Source: Mycobacterium sp. E740
GTDB taxonomy: Bacteria; Actinomycetota; Actinomycetes; Mycobacteriales; Mycobacteriaceae
DNA: 37,903 nt
Assembly (NCBI RefSeq): GCF_001672895.1
Contig: NZ_LZKP01000042.1
Coordinates: 1 to 37,903, forward strand
Direction of reading: 5' to 3'
Shown here: piece after piece, positions 16,917 through 26,431 of the stretch
How positions within the stretch are numbered: the first letter of the stretch is position 1
How the letters are laid out: the number at the start of each line of letters is the position of its first letter
Position numbers and translations under genes: made by a program
Notes under the pieces: generated by a model
Told to the model about the DNA's origin: nothing
The model's database searches: none
The model's input: only the letters and a program-made list of their open reading frames with translations

Positions 16917-18488
16917 ATGGCGGACACACTCCAGGAGCTGCTCAACGAGCACGCCGACCGCGACACCGTCGCGGTGAAGCATGCAGACCGCACGTGGACC
17001 TATCGCCAGTACGTCGCGGAGGCAAAGAGGCAGGCCGCCGCCCTGATCGCCGCCGCCGACCAGAGCCGTCCACTGCACGTCGGCGTGCTGTTGGGCAACA
17101 CCCCTGACATGTTGACCGCGCTCGCGGCGGCCGCGCTCGGCGGTTACGTGGTGTGCGGTATCAACACCACGCGCCGCGGAGAAGCCCTCACCCGCGACAT
17201 CGTCAAGGTGGACTGCCAGTTCCTGATCACCGACGCCGAGCATCGCCCGCTGCTCGACGGCCTGGAACTGCCCGGGGTCACGGTTCTCGACACATCCAGC
17301 GCCGAGTGGGCGGACCTGCTGGCCGGCGCGCCGGCGTTCGTTCCGCATCGGAAAACCGCGGTCGACGACACGTTCATGATGATCTTCACCTCGGGGACCA
17401 GCGGGGATCCCAAGGCGGTCCAGGTGGCCAACATGATGGTGCTGTTCGCGGGCAACGCCCTGGCCGAGCGGTTCGAACTCAGCGGACAGGACACCTGCTA
17501 CCTGTCGATGCCGATGTTTCATTCCAATGCGGTGGTGAGTGGTTGGGCGCCCGCCCTCGTCGCCGGGGCCGCCATGGTGCCCGCCAAGTTCTCCGCGTCC
17601 GGCTTCCTGGCCGACATCCGACGTCACGGCGTCACCTACATGAACTACGTCGGCAAACCGCTGGCCTACGTGCTGGCGACACCCGAGCAGTCCGACGACC
17701 GCGACAATCCGCTTCGCGTCGCGTTCGGCAACGAGGCCACCGACCGCGACATCGAGGAGTTCGGCAGGCGCTTCGGCGTCACCGTCGACGACGGTTTCGG
17801 CTCGACCGAGAACGCAGTGATCATCACACGTACTCCGGACACCCCGAAAGGCTCGATCGGACAGGGCTTTCCGGGTGTGGCGATCTACGACAGCGAGACG
17901 GTGACCGAATGCCCGGTGGCCGAATTCGACGAGAACGGCGCGTTGCTCAACGCCGACGCGGCAGTCGGCGAACTGGTCAACACCGACGGCAGCGGGCTGT
18001 TCCGCGGCTACTACAACGACCGGGACGCCACCGACGAGCGGATGCGGCACGGCATGTACTGGTCGGGTGACCTTGCCTACCGCGACGCCGACGGTTTCAT
18101 CTACCTGGCCGGGCGTACGGCCGACTGGATGCGGGTCGACGGCGAGAACCTCGCGACGGCGCCGATCGAGCGGATCCTGCTGCGGCTACCGGCGATCAAT
18201 CGCGTCGCTGTCTATCCGGTACCCGACGAACTCGTCGGCGACCAGGTGATGGCGGCGCTCGTGCTGCAAGACGGCGCCGAACTCGATGCCAAGACATTCG
18301 AGGAGTTCCTGGCAGCCCAGCGCGACCTTTCCCCGAAAGCATGGCCGCGGTACGTCTGGATCGCCGAGGATCTGCCCAGCACCGCGACCAACAAGATCCT
18401 CAAGCGTGAACTGATCGCGCACGGGGCCACCCCCGACGGCAGGACGCTCTGGCGGCGCGACGGCAGCCGGTTCCATCCGCACACCTGA
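16917..18488 (+). CDS. Fatty-acyl-CoA/AMP ligase (FadD-type)
   Basis: A 523-residue member of the adenylate-forming superfamily (ANL), expected to activate a fatty or other carboxylic acid with ATP and CoA. The P-loop-like AMP-binding motif MIFTSGTSGDPKAV is at about 154-167. DDGFGSTEN (A5), YWSGDLAYRDADGFIYLAGRTADWMRVDGENL (A7-A8, residues split over the hinge) and the C-terminal TATNKILKREL with the catalytic Lys (A10) are all present. The frame is open from 16623, but the ATG at 16917 after GAGAGGTCACC gives the family N-terminus and leaves room for the operator. It resembles mycobacterial FadD1/FadD17-type proteins; I do not assign a number. Substrate not determinable here. Confidence 0.92.
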   Translation: MADTLQELLNEHADRDTVAVKHADRTWTYRQYVAEAKRQAAALIAAADQSRPLHVGVLLGNTPDMLTALAAAALGGYVVCGINTTRRGEALTRDIVKVDCQFLITDAEHRPLLDGLELPGVTVLDTSSAEWADLLAGAPAFVPHRKTAVDDTFMMIFTSGTSGDPKAVQVANMMVLFAGNALAERFELSGQDTCYLSMPMFHSNAVVSGWAPALVAGAAMVPAKFSASGFLADIRRHGVTYMNYVGKPLAYVLATPEQSDDRDNPLRVAFGNEATDRDIEEFGRRFGVTVDDGFGSTENAVIITRTPDTPKGSIGQGFPGVAIYDSETVTECPVAEFDENGALLNADAAVGELVNTDGSGLFRGYYNDRDATDERMRHGMYWSGDLAYRDADGFIYLAGRTADWMRVDGENLATAPIERILLRLPAINRVAVYPVPDELVGDQVMAALVLQDGAELDAKTFEEFLAAQRDLSPKAWPRYVWIAEDLPSTATNKILKRELIAHGATPDGRTLWRRDGSRFHPHT

Positions 18489-18547
18489 CCGACCGGCGGC
18501 GGAATAGCCACCGCTGCGCACGCGTTTAGGCACTTGGCGGTCCTAGC

Positions 18548-18556
18548 TGGCATAAT
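18548..18556 (+). promoter_or_regulatory. Extended -10 promoter element for rpmE
   Basis: TGGCATAAT (TG at 18548-18549, hexamer CATAAT at 18551-18556) is an extended -10 element. No strong -35 is seen. Transcription would start near 18563, giving a leader of about 78 nt. Confidence 0.5.
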
Positions 18557-18562
18557 GGACCG

Positions 18563-18640
18563 CCGACGCTGAAGTTCCGGTTCACGCCCGTCACCTCCGA
18601 CGCGGAGGGGCGACCCGGGGCCACGATCGAAGAGGAAACC
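18563..18640 (+). ncRNA. Candidate L31 leader (rpmE 5' UTR)
   Basis: The predicted leader contains a perfect stem CCTCCG (18594-18599)/CGGAGG (18603-18608) closed by a 3-nt loop, followed by a purine-rich ribosome-binding site (GAAGAGGAAACC). Actinobacterial rpmE genes are known to carry structured L31 autoregulatory leaders. Whether this one matches that motif was not tested; it would need a covariance-model search. Confidence 0.35.
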
Positions 18641-18865
18641 ATGAAATCGGGTATTCACCCTGACTACGTCGAGACCACTGTGCTCTGCGGTTGCGGCCAC
18701 ACGTTCACGACGCGAAGCACCAAGCAGAGCGGACAGATCCACGTCGAGGTCTGCTCGCAGTGCCATCCCTTCTACACCGGCAAGCAGAAGATTCTCGACA
18801 GCGGCGGCCGGGTGGCGCGCTTCGAGAAGCGCTACGGCAAGCGCAAGAGCACGACCGACAAGTAG
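18641..18865 (+). CDS. rpmE: 50S ribosomal protein L31 (zinc-binding, C+ type)
   Basis: A 74-residue ribosomal protein of the large subunit that bridges towards the small subunit. The four zinc ligands of the C+ form are present: C16, C18, C38 and C41 (CGCGH and CSQCHPF). It is therefore the zinc-dependent paralogue, which mycobacteria replace by a C-minus form under zinc starvation. The basic C-terminus is [14 protein letters not shown]. The start follows GAAGAGGAAACC. prfA begins 87 bp downstream on the same strand. Confidence 0.98.
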   Translation: MKSGIHPDYVETTVLCGCGHTFTTRSTKQSGQIHVEVCSQCHPFYTGKQKILDSGGRVARFEKRYGKRKSTTDK

Positions 18866-18952
18866 CTTTCGTCCCGACGCCCGATCTGCCGCATCAGCGG
18901 CCAGGCCGGGCGTCGGTTCGCGTTCGCGGACAGTCACGGACAGGAGGTCGGG

Positions 18953-20053
18953 GTGACGAACAGCACTCGCGCCGAATTCCCGGCTCAGTCGGGGGGCGCG
19001 ATCGACGCGCTGCTGGCCGAGCACGCCGACCTCGAACGCCAGCTCAGCGATCCGGACCTGCACGCCGACGCCGGTCGTGCCCGCAAGGTGGGACGGCGGT
19101 TCGCGCAGGTCTCGCCTATCGTCGCGACCTACCGCAAGCTGCAGGCGGCTCGTGGCGATCTGGAAGCCGCGCGGGAATTGGCGGCCGACGACGCGTCCTT
19201 CGCTTCGGAGGTCGACGAGCTGGCGGTCACCGTCGAGCAGCTCGACTCGCATCTGACCGACTTGCTGGCACCCCGGGACCCGCACGACGCCGACGACATC
19301 GTGCTCGAGGTCAAGTCGGGGGAGGGTGGCGAGGAGTCGGCGCTGTTCGCCGCCGATCTGGCCAGGATGTACATCCGCTACGCCGAGCGGCACGGTTGGG
19401 CCGTGACCGTTCTCGACGAGACCTTCTCCGACCTCGGCGGCTATAAGGACGCCACGCTGTCGGTCCGCAGCAAGAGTGATTCGGCCGACGGCGTGTGGTC
19501 GCGGCTGAAGTTCGAGGGCGGGGTGCACCGCGTGCAGCGGGTTCCCGTCACCGAGTCGCAGGGCCGGGTGCACACCTCCGCGGCCGGCGTGCTGGTCTAC
19601 CCCGAACCCGAAGAGGTCGAGGAGGTGGCCATCGACGAATCTGATCTGCGCATCGACGTCTACCGCTCTTCGGGCAAAGGCGGCCAGGGCGTCAACACCA
19701 CCGACTCCGCGGTGCGCATCACCCACCTGCCCACGGGCATCGTCGTCACGTGTCAGAACGAGCGGTCGCAGTTGCAGAACAAGGCCCGGGCGATGCAGGT
19801 CCTCGCGGCGCGACTGCAGGCGTTGGCCGAAGAACAGGCTCAGGCGGATGCGTCGGCCGACCGGGCCAGCCAGATCCGCACCGTGGACCGCAGCGAACGC
19901 ATCCGCACCTACAACTTCCCCGAGAACCGGATCGCCGATCACCGCATCAACTTCAAGGCGCACAACCTCGATCAGGTGCTCGACGGTGACCTCGACGACC
20001 TGTTCGACGCGCTGGCCGCCGCCGACAAGCAAGCGCGACTCCAGATCACATGA
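18953..20053 (+). CDS. prfA: Peptide chain release factor 1
   Basis: A 366-residue class I release factor that recognises UAG and UAA stop codons and triggers peptide release on the ribosome. The GGQ motif ([16 protein letters not shown]) is at about residues 243-245, and the stop-codon reading PxT motif typical of RF1 is PVT at 198-200 in [13 protein letters not shown], which separates it from RF2. GTG start after the CAGGAGGTC ribosome-binding site. Its end overlaps prmC by ATGA: the substrate gene is coupled to the gene for its own glutamine methyltransferase. Confidence 0.97.
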   Translation: MTNSTRAEFPAQSGGAIDALLAEHADLERQLSDPDLHADAGRARKVGRRFAQVSPIVATYRKLQAARGDLEAARELAADDASFASEVDELAVTVEQLDSHLTDLLAPRDPHDADDIVLEVKSGEGGEESALFAADLARMYIRYAERHGWAVTVLDETFSDLGGYKDATLSVRSKSDSADGVWSRLKFEGGVHRVQRVPVTESQGRVHTSAAGVLVYPEPEEVEEVAIDESDLRIDVYRSSGKGGQGVNTTDSAVRITHLPTGIVVTCQNERSQLQNKARAMQVLAARLQALAEEQAQADASADRASQIRTVDRSERIRTYNFPENRIADHRINFKAHNLDQVLDGDLDDLFDALAAADKQARLQIT

Positions 20054-20886
20054 CCCGGCTCAGCCAGATGATCGACGCCGCGGCGACGGCGCTGGCCGAG
20101 GCGGGTGTCGCAGCGCCACGCGTCGACGCCGAACTGCTTGCGGCCCATGTGACGGGCACCGACAGAGGGCGGCTCCGGTTCGTCGACGCCGGGCCGGGTG
20201 TGGCCGAACGCTACGGCGACCTCATCGCCCGGCGTGCCCGACGGATCCCGCTGCAGCATCTCGTCGGCACCGCGCCGTTCGGTCCCGTCGACGTGCACGT
20301 CGGACCGGGGGTGTTCACCCCCCGCCCCGAAACCGAGTCACTGCTGGAATGGGCGCTGGCGCAACCACTGCCAGGCACCCCGGTGATCGTCGACCTGTGC
20401 ACCGGCAGCGGCGCGCTGGCACTCGTGCTGTCGAAGAACCACCCAGGCGCGCGCATCATCGCGGTCGACGATTCCGAATCGGCCCTGGCATACGCGCGGC
20501 GAAACCTCGCCGGCACGGCCGTGGAACTCGTGAAAAGCGATGTGACGCAGCCGGGACTGCTGACCGAACTCGACGGTTCGGTCGACCTCCTCGTCGCCAA
20601 CCCGCCCTACATCCCCGACGGTGCGCAACTGGAACGCGAAGTGGCCGAACATGACCCGGCGCACGCGTTGTTCGGGGGACCGGACGGGATGCGCGTGATC
20701 GAGGCGATCGTCGAACTCGCGTCGAGGTTATTGCGTCCCGGTGGCCTCATCGCCGTCGAACACGACGACACGACGTCGGAGCAGACGGTCGAGTGTTTCG
20801 GCCGGGCAACACAATTCGACGACATCACCGCTCGGCGCGATCTCGCCGGGCGCCCGCGGTTCGTGACGGCCCGGAGGTTTAGATGA
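20050..20886 (+). CDS. prmC: Release factor glutamine methyltransferase
   Basis: A 278-residue SAM-dependent N5-glutamine methyltransferase that modifies the Gln of the GGQ motif in RF1 and RF2. An N-terminal helical domain (about 1-85, with TPRPETE at the hinge near 90) precedes the Rossmann SAM domain containing [11 protein letters not shown] at 115-125 and the substrate motif NPPY at 184-187. ATG overlaps the prfA stop by 4 bp and its own stop overlaps the sua5 start by 4 bp (ATGA), so expression is tightly linked. Confidence 0.96.
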   Translation: MTRLSQMIDAAATALAEAGVAAPRVDAELLAAHVTGTDRGRLRFVDAGPGVAERYGDLIARRARRIPLQHLVGTAPFGPVDVHVGPGVFTPRPETESLLEWALAQPLPGTPVIVDLCTGSGALALVLSKNHPGARIIAVDDSESALAYARRNLAGTAVELVKSDVTQPGLLTELDGSVDLLVANPPYIPDGAQLEREVAEHDPAHALFGGPDGMRVIEAIVELASRLLRPGGLIAVEHDDTTSEQTVECFGRATQFDDITARRDLAGRPRFVTARRFR

Positions 20887-21536
20887 CTCAGCTGTTCGAC
20901 TGCTCCGAGCCCGATGAGCGCACCAGGGGCATTGCATCGGCGATCAGCGCGCTCAAGGGCGGCCGCCTGGTGGTGTTGCCGACCGACACCGTCTACGGCA
21001 TCGGCGCCGACGCGTTCGACAACGAAGCCGTCGCGGCGCTGTTGGCAGCCAAGGGCCGCGGCCGCGACATGCCGGTGCCCGTGCTCGTCGGTTCCTGGCA
21101 CACGATCGAAGGACTGGTCTACAACGTTCCGGATGCCGCGCGAGAACTCATCCGCGCCTTCTGGCCGGGAGCGCTGAGCCTGGTGGTGCGCCAGGCGCCG
21201 TCGCTGCAATGGGATCTGGGCGATGCGTACGGCACCGTGATGCTGCGCATGCCGCTCCATCCGGTCGCCATCGAACTGCTGCGCGACGTCGGTCCGATGG
21301 CGGTTTCCAGCGCCAACATCTCGGGTCGCCCGGCCGCGGTGACAGCAGAAGAGGCGCGCGGTCAACTGGGCGAGCTCGTCGAGGTGTATCTCGAGGCCGG
21401 GCCGTCGGCGCAGCAGGCGGCGTCGACGATCATCGACCTCACCGGCACGGATCCGCGGGTACTGCGGCAGGGCCCTGTCACCGCCGAGGCGATCGCGACA
21501 GTGCTCGGCGTGGAGCCGGCGACTTTGACGGACTGA
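20883..21536 (+). CDS. Threonylcarbamoyl-AMP synthase (Sua5/YwlC/TsaC family)
   Basis: A 217-residue YrdC-domain protein that makes threonylcarbamoyl-AMP from threonine, bicarbonate and ATP, the first step of tRNA t6A37 synthesis. Typical segments are GGRLVVLPTDTVYGIGADAF near residues 26-45, LLAAKGRGRDMPVPVLV (nucleotide-binding K/R), and MAVSSANISGRPA near 139-151. It has the YrdC domain without the C-terminal Sua5 domain (TsaC-like length). ATGA overlap with prmC. The next gene, wecA, starts 11 bp after its stop. Confidence 0.95.
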   Translation: MTQLFDCSEPDERTRGIASAISALKGGRLVVLPTDTVYGIGADAFDNEAVAALLAAKGRGRDMPVPVLVGSWHTIEGLVYNVPDAARELIRAFWPGALSLVVRQAPSLQWDLGDAYGTVMLRMPLHPVAIELLRDVGPMAVSSANISGRPAAVTAEEARGQLGELVEVYLEAGPSAQQAASTIIDLTGTDPRVLRQGPVTAEAIATVLGVEPATLTD

Positions 21537-21547
21537 TACTGGGTTTC

Positions 21548-22756
21548 GTGCAGTACGGTTCACCGGTGGTCTACGCGACCGGCACGCTGCTGGCACTCGA
21601 CGACCGCGGGGCGGGCGTACCGATCCGGGAGCTCGCGCTGGTCGGGCTTACCGCCGCGATCATCACGTACTTCGCCACCGGCTGGGTCAGGGTGCTGGCG
21701 CGCCGGCTCGGCGCCGTGGCCTATCCGCGTGACCGTGATGTCCACCTCGAACCGACGCCCCGAATGGGCGGCCTGGCGATGTACATCGGCGTCGCGGTCG
21801 CCGTCCTCCTGGCTTCTCAGCTGCCCGCGTTGACGCGCGGCTTCGTGTACTCGTCGGGAATGCCGGCGGTGGTCATCGCGGGCGGGCTGATCATGGTGGT
21901 CGGACTGATCGACGACCGGTGGGGGCTGGACGCGTTGACCAAGTTCGCCGGACAGATCACCGCGGCCAGCGTGCTCGTGACGATGGGGGTCGCGTGGAGT
22001 GTGCTCTACATCCCGCTCGGCGGCGTGGGCACCATCGTGCTCGACCAGGTGTCGTCGATCCTGCTGACATTGGCGCTGACGGTGGCGATCGTCAACGCGA
22101 TGAACTTCGTGGACGGTCTCGACGGACTCGCCGCCGGCCTCGGATTGATCACCGCGTCGGCGATCTGCATCTTCTCCGTGGGGCTGCTGCGGGACCACGG
22201 CGGTGACGTACTGTTCTACCCGCCCGCCGTGATCTCGGTGGTGCTCGCCGGTGCCTGCCTCGGATTTCTTCCGCACAATTTCCACCCCGCCAAGATCTTC
22301 ATGGGCGACTCCGGGTCGATGCTCATCGGCCTCATGCTCGCCGCGGCCTCGACAACCGCGGCCGGACCGATCTCGCAGACGGCGTACGGCGCTCGCGACG
22401 TGTTCGCGTTGCTGTCGCCGTTCCTGCTCGTGGTCGCGGTGATGTTCGTGCCGGCACTGGACATGCTGCTGGCGATCATCCGGCGCACGCGTGCGGGCCT
22501 CAGTCCCTTCAGCCCGGACAAGATGCACCTGCATCACCGGTTGCTGGAGATCGGCCATTCGCACCGCCGGGTGGTGCTGCTGATCTACCTGTGGGTGGGC
22601 ATCGTCGCGCTCGGCGCCGCAAGCACGATTTTCTTTGACCCCCGCTACAGCGGAGCGGTCATGCTGGCCGCGATTCTGGTGGCTGTGGTCGCGACGCTGA
22701 TCCCTCTCCTGCGCCGGGGCAGCGAGCAGTTCGAGGAAATGTACGACGAAAAGTAG
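21548..22756 (+). CDS. wecA: Decaprenyl-phosphate GlcNAc-1-phosphate transferase
   Basis: A 402-residue polytopic membrane enzyme (about 11 helices) of the MraY/WecA family. It transfers GlcNAc-1-phosphate from UDP-GlcNAc to decaprenyl phosphate, the first step of the linker joining arabinogalactan to peptidoglycan. Conserved features: VAYPRDRDVHLEPTPRMGG, GLIDDRWGLDA (Asp-Asp motif), NAMNFVDGLDGLAAGLG, KIFMGDSGSMLIG and the HLHHRLLEIGHSHRR loop that binds the sugar nucleotide. The open frame starts far upstream inside sua5; the GTG at 21548 gives MQYG, which matches the M. tuberculosis orthologue (rfe). The end is distinct from the atp operon by a 236-bp leader. Confidence 0.95.
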   Translation: MQYGSPVVYATGTLLALDDRGAGVPIRELALVGLTAAIITYFATGWVRVLARRLGAVAYPRDRDVHLEPTPRMGGLAMYIGVAVAVLLASQLPALTRGFVYSSGMPAVVIAGGLIMVVGLIDDRWGLDALTKFAGQITAASVLVTMGVAWSVLYIPLGGVGTIVLDQVSSILLTLALTVAIVNAMNFVDGLDGLAAGLGLITASAICIFSVGLLRDHGGDVLFYPPAVISVVLAGACLGFLPHNFHPAKIFMGDSGSMLIGLMLAAASTTAAGPISQTAYGARDVFALLSPFLLVVAVMFVPALDMLLAIIRRTRAGLSPFSPDKMHLHHRLLEIGHSHRRVVLLIYLWVGIVALGAASTIFFDPRYSGAVMLAAILVAVVATLIPLLRRGSEQFEEMYDEK

Positions 22757-22992
22757 TAGACCCCCGTTTATGCCTCCGACCATGTGTTAGGGTTCAGTCA
22801 GAACCCGAAAAAACCTCGCGGGTTGCCGGCCCCCGGGCCGTCGGTGCACAACCGATCGGCACGGAACAACGACCGACAAAGGGAGCTGCCCCGTGGGTGA
22901 TTCCAGCGAGCCAAACGCCCTCCGATACGCTCAGGGCGCCACGCACGCAGATCATCGCGGCAGCCACCGTGACGGCGGATTGAGGTGAAGTT
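22757..22992 (+). promoter_or_regulatory. atp operon promoter and leader region
   Basis: The 236 bp between wecA and atpI. A TANNNT-type -10 (TAGGGT, 22789-22794, with TGTGT upstream) would start transcription near 22801; no strong -35 is seen. The leader is rich in GC pairs (for example GCCGGCCCCCGGGCCG around 22824) and contains a candidate 31-codon ORF at 22893-22988. Confidence 0.4.
22893..22988 (+). CDS. Candidate 31-residue leader peptide upstream of atpI
   Basis: GTG at 22893 opens 31 codons ending TGA at 22986-22988, only 4 bp before the atpI start. It is preceded by GGGAG at a 7-nt spacing, a good ribosome-binding site. The peptide ([20 protein letters not shown], then [11 protein letters not shown]) is hydrophilic, His/Arg-rich and unlike any protein I recognise. 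Translation ending beside atpI could couple or tune its expression. It may be chance in GC-rich DNA. Confidence 0.3.
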   Translation: MGDSSEPNALRYAQGATHADHRGSHRDGGLR

Positions 22993-23433
22993 GTGACGAC
23001 GCCAGCGCAGGACGCGCCGTTGGTGTTCCCCTCCGTTGCGTTCCGTCCCTTGCGCCTGTTCGTGATCTGCTTGGCATTCGCCGGACTGGTGACCGCAGCG
23101 GCGGCTCTGCTCGGCGCTCCGATGATCGGTGTGTTCTTCGGGATCGGGCTCGGCCTGGGTTTGCTCAACGCGGTTCTGGTGCAACGGTCGGTGGACTCCA
23201 TCACCGCCGAGGCGCACCCGCTCAAACGAAAGATGGCCCTCAATTCGGCCACCCGACTGCTCGTGATGACGGTCATCGGGTTGACCATCGCGTTCATCTT
23301 CCGCCCGCAAGGCTTGGGCGTGGTGTTTGGGATGGCGCTGTTCCAGGTATTGCTTGTTGTTTCCACGGCGCTTCCGGTGATGCGGAAGCTCAGAAAAGGC
23401 CCAGCTGACGAGATCGAAGGGGCGCAGCAATGA
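22993..23433 (+). CDS. atpI: ATP synthase-associated protein I
   Basis: A 146-residue membrane protein with four predicted transmembrane helices ([70 protein letters not shown]). It sits at the usual AtpI place as first gene of the atp operon and is thought to help assemble the c-ring. Sequence similarity within AtpI is low, so position carries much of the evidence. GTG at 22993; the stop overlaps the atpB start by ATGA. Confidence 0.8.
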   Translation: MTTPAQDAPLVFPSVAFRPLRLFVICLAFAGLVTAAAALLGAPMIGVFFGIGLGLGLLNAVLVQRSVDSITAEAHPLKRKMALNSATRLLVMTVIGLTIAFIFRPQGLGVVFGMALFQVLLVVSTALPVMRKLRKGPADEIEGAQQ

Positions 23434-24212
23434 CGGGATTCGACGTCGCCGACCAGACGGTGACGGTCCTCGCCGCTGGATCCGGGATCCAGGTCGGCCA
23501 CCACACGGAGGCGAACTGGTTCGGGCTGACGGTCAACACCGACACGGTGCTGGCGACGGCCATCGCGGCGGTGATCGTGCTCGCGCTGGCGTTCTACCTG
23601 CGCGCCAAGGTCACTTCGACCGGCGTCCCCAGCGGGGTGCAGCTGTTCTGGGAAGCGATCACGGTGCAGACGCGCAACCAGGTTGAGGCGGCGATCGGCA
23701 TGAAGATCGCGCCGTTCGTGCTGCCGCTCGCGGTTGCGCTGTTCGTGTTCATCCTCATCGCGAACTGGCTGTCGGTGTTCCCCTGGCAGTACACGGACTC
23801 CAGCGGCGCGATCCACGAGTTGCTCAAGCCGCCGGCTTCCGACATCAACTTCGTGCTGGCGCTGGCGCTGTTCGTGTTCATCGCCTACCACGCTGCGGGC
23901 TTCTGGCGCCGGGGACCGCTGGGCCACCCGTGGCGCGTGCTGAAGGGCCACGTCGCGATCCTCGCGCCGATCAACCTCGTCGAGGAGCTTGCGAAGCCGA
24001 TCTCGTTGTCGCTGCGACTCTTCGGCAACATCTTCGCCGGCGGCATCCTCGTCGCCCTTATCGCGCTGTTCCCGCCATGGATCATGTGGGCGCCGAACGC
24101 CATCTGGAAGACCTTCGACTTGTTCGTCGGCGCAATCCAGGCGTTCATCTTCGCACTGCTGACGATCCTGTACTTCAGCCAGTCGATGGAACTCGAAGAC
24201 GACCACCACTAG
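23430..24212 (+). CDS. atpB: ATP synthase Fo subunit a
   Basis: A 260-residue integral membrane subunit forming the two proton half-channels against the c-ring. The essential Arg is in [17 protein letters not shown], at about R196. [10 protein letters not shown] at the N-terminus and the LSVFPWQY segment are typical of mycobacterial AtpB. The C-terminus [20 protein letters not shown] is intact. ATG overlaps atpI. Confidence 0.97.
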   Translation: MTGFDVADQTVTVLAAGSGIQVGHHTEANWFGLTVNTDTVLATAIAAVIVLALAFYLRAKVTSTGVPSGVQLFWEAITVQTRNQVEAAIGMKIAPFVLPLAVALFVFILIANWLSVFPWQYTDSSGAIHELLKPPASDINFVLALALFVFIAYHAAGFWRRGPLGHPWRVLKGHVAILAPINLVEELAKPISLSLRLFGNIFAGGILVALIALFPPWIMWAPNAIWKTFDLFVGAIQAFIFALLTILYFSQSMELEDDHH

Positions 24213-24247
24213 ACCGACCCGAACAAGCAGGACCCACAACCTGGTAG

Positions 24248-24523
<276 letters not shown>

Positions 24524-24532
24524 TCCGCTTCC

Positions 24533-25051
24533 ATGGCTGACTCGAACGTCGTTCTCCTGGCGGCTGAGGAAGGCGGCCAGAGCAACTTCCTCATCCCCAA
24601 CGGCACCTTCTTCTTCGTGCTGCTCATCTTCTTGATCGTGCTCGGCGTGATCGCGAAGTGGGTCGTGCCACCGATCTCCAAGGTGCTGCGCGAACGCGAA
24701 GCCATGGTGCAGAAGACGACCGAGGACAATCGGAAGGCAGCCCGGTTGCGGGCTGCCGCCGACGCCGATTACCGCGAGGTGATGGCGAACGCTCGCCGCG
24801 AGGCGACGAATGTCCGCGAGGAAGCCCGTGCCGAAGGACGCAAGATCGTCGACGAGGCGCGGGGTCGCGCCAACGCCGAAGTATCGGATCTCCTCCTGCA
24901 GGCCAACGAGGAGCTGACGAGACAAACCCGGGCGGTGACGACCGATCTCCAGGGGTCGGTCGAAACCTTGGCGGCGAACCTCGCGAGTCGCGTACTCGGG
25001 GTCGACGTCACCACGCGAACAGTGCCCGTCTCGACGGGTCGGGGGCAGTAA
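24533..25051 (+). CDS. atpF: ATP synthase Fo subunit b
   Basis: A 172-residue peripheral-stalk subunit. One N-terminal membrane helix ([20 protein letters not shown], about residues 26-46) is followed by a long charged coiled coil rich in Ala, Glu and Arg. It starts 9 bp after atpE and ends 4 bp before the b-delta fusion gene, its stalk partner. In mycobacteria this b pairs with the b' part of AtpH to form a heterodimeric stalk. Confidence 0.96.
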   Translation: MADSNVVLLAAEEGGQSNFLIPNGTFFFVLLIFLIVLGVIAKWVVPPISKVLREREAMVQKTTEDNRKAARLRAAADADYREVMANARREATNVREEARAEGRKIVDEARGRANAEVSDLLLQANEELTRQTRAVTTDLQGSVETLAANLASRVLGVDVTTRTVPVSTGRGQ

Positions 25052-25055
25052 CCAC

Positions 25056-26387
25056 ATGTCGACATTCATCGGACAGCTCATCGGTTTCGCGCTGATCGCG
25101 TTCCTGATCGTGCGATACGTCGTACCGCTGGTGCGGCGGATGATGAACAACCAGAGGGAACTCGTCCGCAGGCAACTCGAGGAGCACGCTGAGGCCGGGA
25201 AGGTCTTGGCCGACGCCGACAAGGAGCATGCGAAGGCGCTGGAAGTCGCCAAAGCCGAGGCCGCCGAGGTGATCGAAGAGGCTCGGCAGGACGCCGAAAG
25301 GATCGCCGAGCAGCTGCGGGTTCAGGCCGACGTGGAGTTGGAACGGATCAAAACGCAAGGCGCTCAACAGGTCCAGCTCCTGCGTCAGCAGCTCGTCCGT
25401 GAACTTCGGCAGAGCCTCGGCGCCGAGTCCGTGCAGCGCGCCGGTGACCTCGTGCGTGACTTCGTCTCCGACAGCTCCGAGCAGTCGGCGACCGTTGACC
25501 GCTTCCTCGCCGAGCTCGACGAGATGGCCCCGTCCAAGACCGCCATCGCCGACGCCGCGACCGCGAAGATGCGTGCCGCCAGCCGGGAATCCCGGTCGCA
25601 GGTGGTCGAGCGGTTCGATGAGGTCGTCTCCGGTCTCGACGCAGACGCCCTGACCCGGTTGGCTAACGATCTGGCCTCCTCGGCGAAACTGCTTCGCCGT
25701 GAGGCTGTGCTCGCCAGGCACTTGGCCGACCCGTCGAGCAACGCCGAACCCAAAGTCCAGGTCGTCGATCGTCTGCTTTCGGGCAAGGTTTCGGACTCCG
25801 CGCTGGAGATCCTCAAAACCGCTGTCTCGCAGCGCTGGTCCACCACCTCGGACCTGATCGACGGCGTCTCGCACATCGCGAGGCTGTCACTGCTGGTGCG
25901 CGCCGAGGCCGATGGCCAGATCGAGGATGTGGAAGATCAGCTGTTCAGGTTCAGTCGCATCCTCGATGCCGAGCCGCGGTTGATCTCGCTGCTCGGCGAG
26001 TACACCGCGCCGCTCGACGGGCGCATCAGCCTATTGAACAATGTGCTCGGACGTCGGGCGAGCAAGAACACCGCGGACCTGCTGCGCCAGACTCTCGACC
26101 TGCTGCACGGCGAGCGGGCCGACGAGGCGGTCCGCGAACTGGCGAACCTGGCCGTTTCCCGGCGCGGCGAGATCGTCGCGCAGGTCCGGGCGGCCGCTGA
26201 CCTCAGTGCTGCCCAACGGGACCGGCTCACCGAACTGCTCACCCGTATCTACGGCCACCCGGTGTCGATTCAGCTACACGTCGATCCGAGCCTGCTCGGC
26301 GGCTTGATCATCGCCGTGGGCGACGAAGTGATCGACGGCTCGCTGTCGTCGAAGCTGGCCGCGGCCGAGACCCACCTACCCGACTGA
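25056..26387 (+). CDS. atpH: ATP synthase b-delta fusion subunit
   Basis: A 443-residue fusion found in mycobacteria and relatives. Residues 1-165 are a second b-type subunit: a membrane helix ([22 protein letters not shown], about 5-27) and a coiled coil. Residues about 170-265 are a linker region, and the last part (about 270-443) is the delta/OSCP domain ([27 protein letters not shown]-terminal [27 protein letters not shown]). One polypeptide thus provides both stalk and cap. ATG 4 bp after atpF. The fusion is intact and of normal mycobacterial length. Confidence 0.97.
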   Translation: MSTFIGQLIGFALIAFLIVRYVVPLVRRMMNNQRELVRRQLEEHAEAGKVLADADKEHAKALEVAKAEAAEVIEEARQDAERIAEQLRVQADVELERIKTQGAQQVQLLRQQLVRELRQSLGAESVQRAGDLVRDFVSDSSEQSATVDRFLAELDEMAPSKTAIADAATAKMRAASRESRSQVVERFDEVVSGLDADALTRLANDLASSAKLLRREAVLARHLADPSSNAEPKVQVVDRLLSGKVSDSALEILKTAVSQRWSTTSDLIDGVSHIARLSLLVRAEADGQIEDVEDQLFRFSRILDAEPRLISLLGEYTAPLDGRISLLNNVLGRRASKNTADLLRQTLDLLHGERADEAVRELANLAVSRRGEIVAQVRAAADLSAAQRDRLTELLTRIYGHPVSIQLHVDPSLLGGLIIAVGDEVIDGSLSSKLAAAETHLPD

Positions 26388-26431
26388 CCGACAACACCAA
26401 GACCGAACGAGAAGTAGGAAGACGAAAAGCC

